This document shows positions 60,990 through 64,000 of a DNA stretch of 64,000 bases, piece by piece. The notes under the pieces were generated by a model that was not told the DNA's origin, searched no databases, and worked only from the letters and a program-made list of their open reading frames with translations. Location: positions 124,001 through 188,000 of the forward strand of contig NZ_SACO01000007.1 of NCBI RefSeq assembly GCF_004005905.1, written 5' to 3'. The position numbers and the translations under genes were made by a program. The DNA comes from Novosphingobium umbonatum (GTDB lineage Bacteria; Pseudomonadota; Alphaproteobacteria; Sphingomonadales; Sphingomonadaceae). The number at the start of each line of letters is the position of its first letter. Position 1 is the stretch's first letter.

Positions 60990-62456
60990 TTAATTCCCCA
61001 ATTGGCTCATAGGATAGATATTGTGTAAACTATGAGTATTAAAGGAAAAACCGTGAACCGATCCGGCACTTGCGGACCAGCGGACCGGCAGGCCCAGCGG
61101 GATGAAAACGTTCGCGCTAAGGGTTAATCGCTCCGCTTCGGCGTAAAGTGCAATCGTTTCCGAAGCGCTGGTTTCGGAAGTTTTTTCGATCAAAATATCT
61201 GATTCTGTCGAGCAATCTTGGTTCGCGCGGCAGTGCAAAACGTGGAAATACCAAGCGGGATTTGCGTAAGGTGCCACCTGGTCCAATAGTCGGAGGTCGG
61301 CAGGGTCTTTGATGTTAACTCTTTCTATTTCAACACCAATACTGCCAAAGTCCTGCGTAATTCGTGTGGCCAGAATATCTGCGCCCGGCCCTTTTGGTAG
61401 CGCCAGCCGCAGCCGCACCCTTTCAGGATGCACCGCATTCCACCGACTGATTCGCTGCATTGCGAGTTTTTGGCGCCCTTCCATGTCATAATCGGACCAG
61501 CGCTCGCTCTTGTCATCGCCGCGCAGCGCCATGGGCAGCAGGCGGGTGTTCGGCACGAATCCGGCGATCCCCAGAGCCTGCCCCAAGGCGACGCGGTCGA
61601 TCACCATGGCCAAGGCCTCGCGGTTGAGGGGCAGGGCGAGGAAGCCCTGCTCATTCTCCACCTTCAACCCGAACAGGCCAGCCACCGGATCAAATCCGGC
61701 CTGCAAGCGACTGAGCCGCCCGTTGGGAATGCGTGCAGCATCGGCAAAGCTGCCGCCCAGCACCAGATCGACCCGCCCGGCGCCCAAATCAGCCAGCGCC
61801 GCTTCCACCGGTTTTTGCACTAGGGTAACCGGTCGGGTGGTCGCCTGCCAGTTTTCGGGCATGGGTTGGCCGCGTTCCGACGGGGGCAGGGCGGTCAGCC
61901 AAAGCAACCCATCCTTACTCTTGATCCGCATCGGACCAGTGCCCCGCCCGCGCCAGCGCAGACCCAGTGCAGGTTCGGCCATCAATTGCAGGAAATCGGG
62001 CATGGGGTGGGTCAGGCGGATTTCCACCACGCGGCCCGCCATCGCCCGCACTTCATCCACTACGCCCAGTTCCAGCCCCAGCGGCGTGTCCTTGGTGGCG
62101 GCGATGGTCTGACGCAGCGCATTGCGCACCGATTCGCTGGTCAAAGGGCTGCCGTCGGGGGCCGCGCTATCGCGCAGGCGGAAAATATAGCTGAGACCAT
62201 CATCGGTGACGATCCAGCGGTCGGCGAGGGCGGGCACCACGCGGCCCTGCTCGTCCAGCGCCACCAGCCCTTCTTGCCCCGCGGCCTCCAGCATGTCAGC
62301 CGCAACCGGATTGGCGTCCAACTCCCCTTCGCCAATCACCGCCACGCGCAGGGCCTGGTTGGTTTCCTTGTGACAAGCGGTCAGGCTGGCCAGTAGCGCA
62401 GCGGCGCAGGTCAGGCTGGAGAATGGGGCCAGCTTGAAAAGAGGGCTCGGCTTCAT
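60990..62456 (-). CDS. Family 5 solute-binding lipoprotein, orphan
   Basis: 488 residues. A lipoprotein signal ends LLASLTAC. The mature part has the family 5 (peptide/nickel-type) binding fold: QEGLVALDEQGRVVPALADRW and SYIFRLRDSAAPDGSPLTSESVRNAL. Family 5 proteins deliver oligopeptides, Ni or other ligands to ABC permeases. No permease or ATPase gene is near, so it may work with a distant transporter or act as a receptor. The usual C-terminal contact region is preserved only loosely. Confidence 0.8.
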   Translation of the reverse strand: MKPSPLFKLAPFSSLTCAAALLASLTACHKETNQALRVAVIGEGELDANPVAADMLEAAGQEGLVALDEQGRVVPALADRWIVTDDGLSYIFRLRDSAAPDGSPLTSESVRNALRQTIAATKDTPLGLELGVVDEVRAMAGRVVEIRLTHPMPDFLQLMAEPALGLRWRGRGTGPMRIKSKDGLLWLTALPPSERGQPMPENWQATTRPVTLVQKPVEAALADLGAGRVDLVLGGSFADAARIPNGRLSRLQAGFDPVAGLFGLKVENEQGFLALPLNREALAMVIDRVALGQALGIAGFVPNTRLLPMALRGDDKSERWSDYDMEGRQKLAMQRISRWNAVHPERVRLRLALPKGPGADILATRITQDFGSIGVEIERVNIKDPADLRLLDQVAPYANPAWYFHVLHCRANQDCSTESDILIEKTSETSASETIALYAEAERLTLSANVFIPLGLPVRWSASAGSVHGFSFNTHSLHNIYPMSQLGN

Positions 62457-62486
62457 AGCCTTACCCTACAGCAAGTGTCGCAGCGA

Positions 62487-62858
62487 TCAAACCTTGCGCA
62501 GCAAGCCAGCTGTGGGCAGCGCGCTGGCCGGTGTGCGCAGGCGGGTGAAACAGGCATGGGGTTCGGCCGTATGCTGCGGGCGGGCCAATACTGGATCGAC
62601 CTCTTCATCAAAGGCGATGCCGAAACGGTTGTCCTGCACCCATGCGACTACGCCATCGATCCAGCCCAATTGGCGCAATTCCACCTGTACCGGCAATCCG
62701 CAAATGACCCGCAAACTGGCCTCGGCCATCAGGCCGCCGCGCGAGAGGTTGCGGATGCGCACGCTGTGCAAGGCATCACTGCCCTCCACCCGCAGATTGG
62801 CCAGCAGGAACAGGCTGTCGCGTCCGGTTCCGCGTTGGGGATTGTCACTGATCGCCAT
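62487..62858 (-). CDS. PilZ-domain protein
   Basis: 123 residues from the ATG at 62856-62858. It has the c-di-GMP-binding pattern RxxxR (QRGTGRDSLF) and the second motif (N/D)xSxxG in RNLSRGGLMAE, on a small beta-barrel. Such stand-alone PilZ proteins act as c-di-GMP receptors in motility, EPS or cell-cycle control. The C-terminal 40 residues are variable. Binding is inferred from motifs. Confidence 0.8.
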   Translation of the reverse strand: MAISDNPQRGTGRDSLFLLANLRVEGSDALHSVRIRNLSRGGLMAEASLRVICGLPVQVELRQLGWIDGVVAWVQDNRFGIAFDEEVDPVLARPQHTAEPHACFTRLRTPASALPTAGLLRKV

Positions 62859-63012
62859 GGCTTGCTTTCTGCCCTCTTCGGCCAAGCCGGTGGGCCCAAG
62901 GGGCGCCACGGGCAAGAATCGGCCTTTGAACAGGTTCAGCCTAGGCTGTCCGGCATCAACAAAGCGTTAACATCTACGTGTTTGCTCGTGATGCCGGTTA
63001 AGCTTTTGTCGA

Positions 63013-63471
63013 TTAATCGTCGCGCGAAACGCGCTCGCGGCGCTCGTGCGCCTCTTGCGCTTCCACCGTCATCGTCGCGATGGGGCGGGCGATCAGACGG
63101 CCAAGGCCGATCGGTTCGCCCGACACTTCGCAATAGCCATATTCATTGGCCTCGATGCGGCGGATGGCCGAATCGATCTTGGCGATCAATTTGCGCTGGC
63201 GGTCCCGCGTGCGCAATTCGATGCCCCAATCGGTTTCGGAACTGGCGCGATCATTGAGGTCGGGTTCGCGCAGCGGCCCTTCCTGCAACTGGTTCAGCGT
63301 ATCGGCCGAAGCGCTCAGGATCAGCTTTTTCCATTGCTGCAGCAGGCGGCGGAAATAGTCCTGCTGCGCCTCGCACATATATTCTTCATCTTCGGAAGGG
63401 ACGTAGTCTCCGGCCAGAGAACGTCTTGCCTTGACGAGGACGTCGATATCGTCCGCCAGACCACTCGCCAT
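63013..63471 (-). CDS. dksA: RNA polymerase-binding protein DksA
   Basis: 152 residues; the start is the ATG at 63471 behind GGAGGG. The N-terminal coiled coil precedes the zinc-finger region YGYCEVSGEPIGLGRLIARP. Only one of the four Cys of E. coli DksA remains here, the common alphaproteobacterial pattern. The secondary-channel Asp tip region DLNDRASSETDWGIELRTRDRQ is recognisable. It works with ppGpp on rRNA and amino-acid promoters. Confidence 0.92.
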   Translation of the reverse strand: MASGLADDIDVLVKARRSLAGDYVPSEDEEYMCEAQQDYFRRLLQQWKKLILSASADTLNQLQEGPLREPDLNDRASSETDWGIELRTRDRQRKLIAKIDSAIRRIEANEYGYCEVSGEPIGLGRLIARPIATMTVEAQEAHERRERVSRDD

Positions 63472-63766
63472 CTTTACCCTCCGTAATGCTGTTACGCCAA
63501 ATTTTGGCGACACCAGCCCCAGCCACTTTGCCGAGCCGGTATGAAGCGGCCTATAGTTTGCAGCCGAAATCTCCACAAGCGGCAAACTTGATTTCTTTGC
63601 GCGCCAATCACCGCAATTTTGCGGATGGGCTTTTACAGAGGCAGGTAAAGTCTAGCCCAAATGGTTACGTGTTAACCCGTATCGGCAAAACCTTGCCGGA
63701 TATTAACCTTATCTTGACCACGCAGGGCCAGTCTTGGCGCATGATAGCAGAATCAGGAAGCAGGAC
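63472..63766. other. Divergent control region of dksA and the Sel1 gene
   Basis: 295 bases without a gene. TTAACC occurs at 63672-63677 and 63703-63708, with CGGCAA-AACC-TTGCCG hairpin between them. TTGACC at 63714-63719 is a possible -35 for the plus-strand gene. The TTAACC motifs could be CtrA half-sites. Confidence 0.4.
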
Positions 63767-64000
63767 ATGGGTTACAATTGGGCACCGTTCGGACAGGATA
63801 ACATAGAGGTTAGTGACAAAGCTGCGGCGGCGCTGTTGACGCGCTGTCTGGCGGCGGCCCAGGCGGGCGACACGATCGCCTATTTCGACCTTGGCGTGGT
63901 CTATTCCACCGGCAGCCATGGTGTGGGTTGCGATTTGGTCGAAGCGCATAAATGGTTCAATCTGGCGGCGGTGGCTGGACATGAAGAGGCGCAGGTATGC
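63767..64000 (+). CDS. Sel1-repeat protein, N-terminal part
   Basis: The first 78 codons, cut by the window end. The ATG at 63767 follows GGAAGCAGGAC. After 25 residues a Sel1-like helix pair begins: TIAYFDLGVVYSTG, then VEAHKWFNLAAVAGHEEAQ, the classic Sel1 pattern AxxWFxxAAxxGxxxAQ. There is no signal peptide. Sel1 repeats are protein-interaction solenoids. The rest of the protein is unseen. Confidence 0.75.
   Translation, partial: MGYNWAPFGQDNIEVSDKAAAALLTRCLAAAQAGDTIAYFDLGVVYSTGSHGVGCDLVEAHKWFNLAAVAGHEEAQVC

Noticed and set aside
1..64000. tRNA, rRNA, prophage, IS elements, toxin-antitoxin or defence systems
   Set aside because: Gene-free stretches were read for tRNA-like T-loops, transposase and integrase signatures, and none was found.

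Overview
The window is GC-rich, gene-dense chromosomal DNA from an alphaproteobacterium, most likely a sphingomonad (Novosphingobium-like). Support comes from a CtrA cell-cycle regulator, a MipZ division-site ATPase, a DksA that has lost most zinc-finger cysteines, a tonB-exbB-exbD-exbD cluster, and an exosortase/EpsI exopolysaccharide locus. No rRNA, tRNA, CRISPR array, phage or insertion sequence is visible. Most of it is core housekeeping DNA; the accessory parts are the polysaccharide locus (0-7 kb), the metal-efflux operon (13-19 kb) and a few surface or regulatory genes.

Layout. 1-171 is the 3' end of ssb. 240-5670 (minus) reads epsD-like isomerase, outer-membrane barrel, Wza-like export protein, CpsD-like ATPase, exosortase, EpsI. 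After a 600 bp leader, 6280-7220 (plus) holds a split PssD/PssE (Alg14/Alg13-type) glycosyltransferase. 7403-9418 is a ZnuD-like TonB-dependent receptor behind a possible Zur site. 9470-12861 (minus) is the dTDP-rhamnose operon rmlC-B-D-A. 13098-19050 (minus) is a heavy-metal RND efflux operon in the order adaptor, pump, outer-membrane channel. An M13 metallopeptidase follows, then panC, mipZ, a membrane J-domain protein, a phosphoglucomutase/phosphomannomutase and an Lhr-type helicase. 27.5-30.2 kb is the TonB energy-transduction operon. 30.5-35.2 kb has a secreted unknown, homoserine dehydrogenase, GlpX and PRPP synthetase. 35.2-37.2 kb is a tandem pair of AraC-type regulators. 37.4-43.2 kb has hisN, a GGCT-fold gene, rpmI-rplT and pheS-pheT. 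43.2-48.9 kb mixes a lipoprotein, an acyltransferase, an aldose epimerase, prfC and a glycosyltransferase. 49.3-51.1 kb is glnK-amtB under a textbook sigma-54 promoter. Then come a double cold-shock protein, argD-argF-hslO-queC, a LysR regulator with dgt, trmB, ctrA, an orphan family-5 binding lipoprotein, a PilZ protein, dksA and the start of a Sel1-repeat gene.

How the genes fit together. The exosortase locus, the split glycosyltransferase, the rml operon and the hexose-phosphate mutase could supply, assemble and export a rhamnose-containing polysaccharide. The TonB operon would energise receptors such as the one at 7403. mipZ, ctrA, pilZ and dksA are regulatory core genes.

The most notable unexplained signal is a pair of small-RNA-like loci at 21304-21360 (minus) and 59182-59241 (plus), nearly 40 kb apart. 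They share a 33-nt block with one mismatch, made of a short hairpin and an anti-Shine-Dalgarno-like pyrimidine tract. Each is followed by its own different GC hairpin and poly-T tail. A second is a perfect 32-bp inverted repeat between rplT and pheS.
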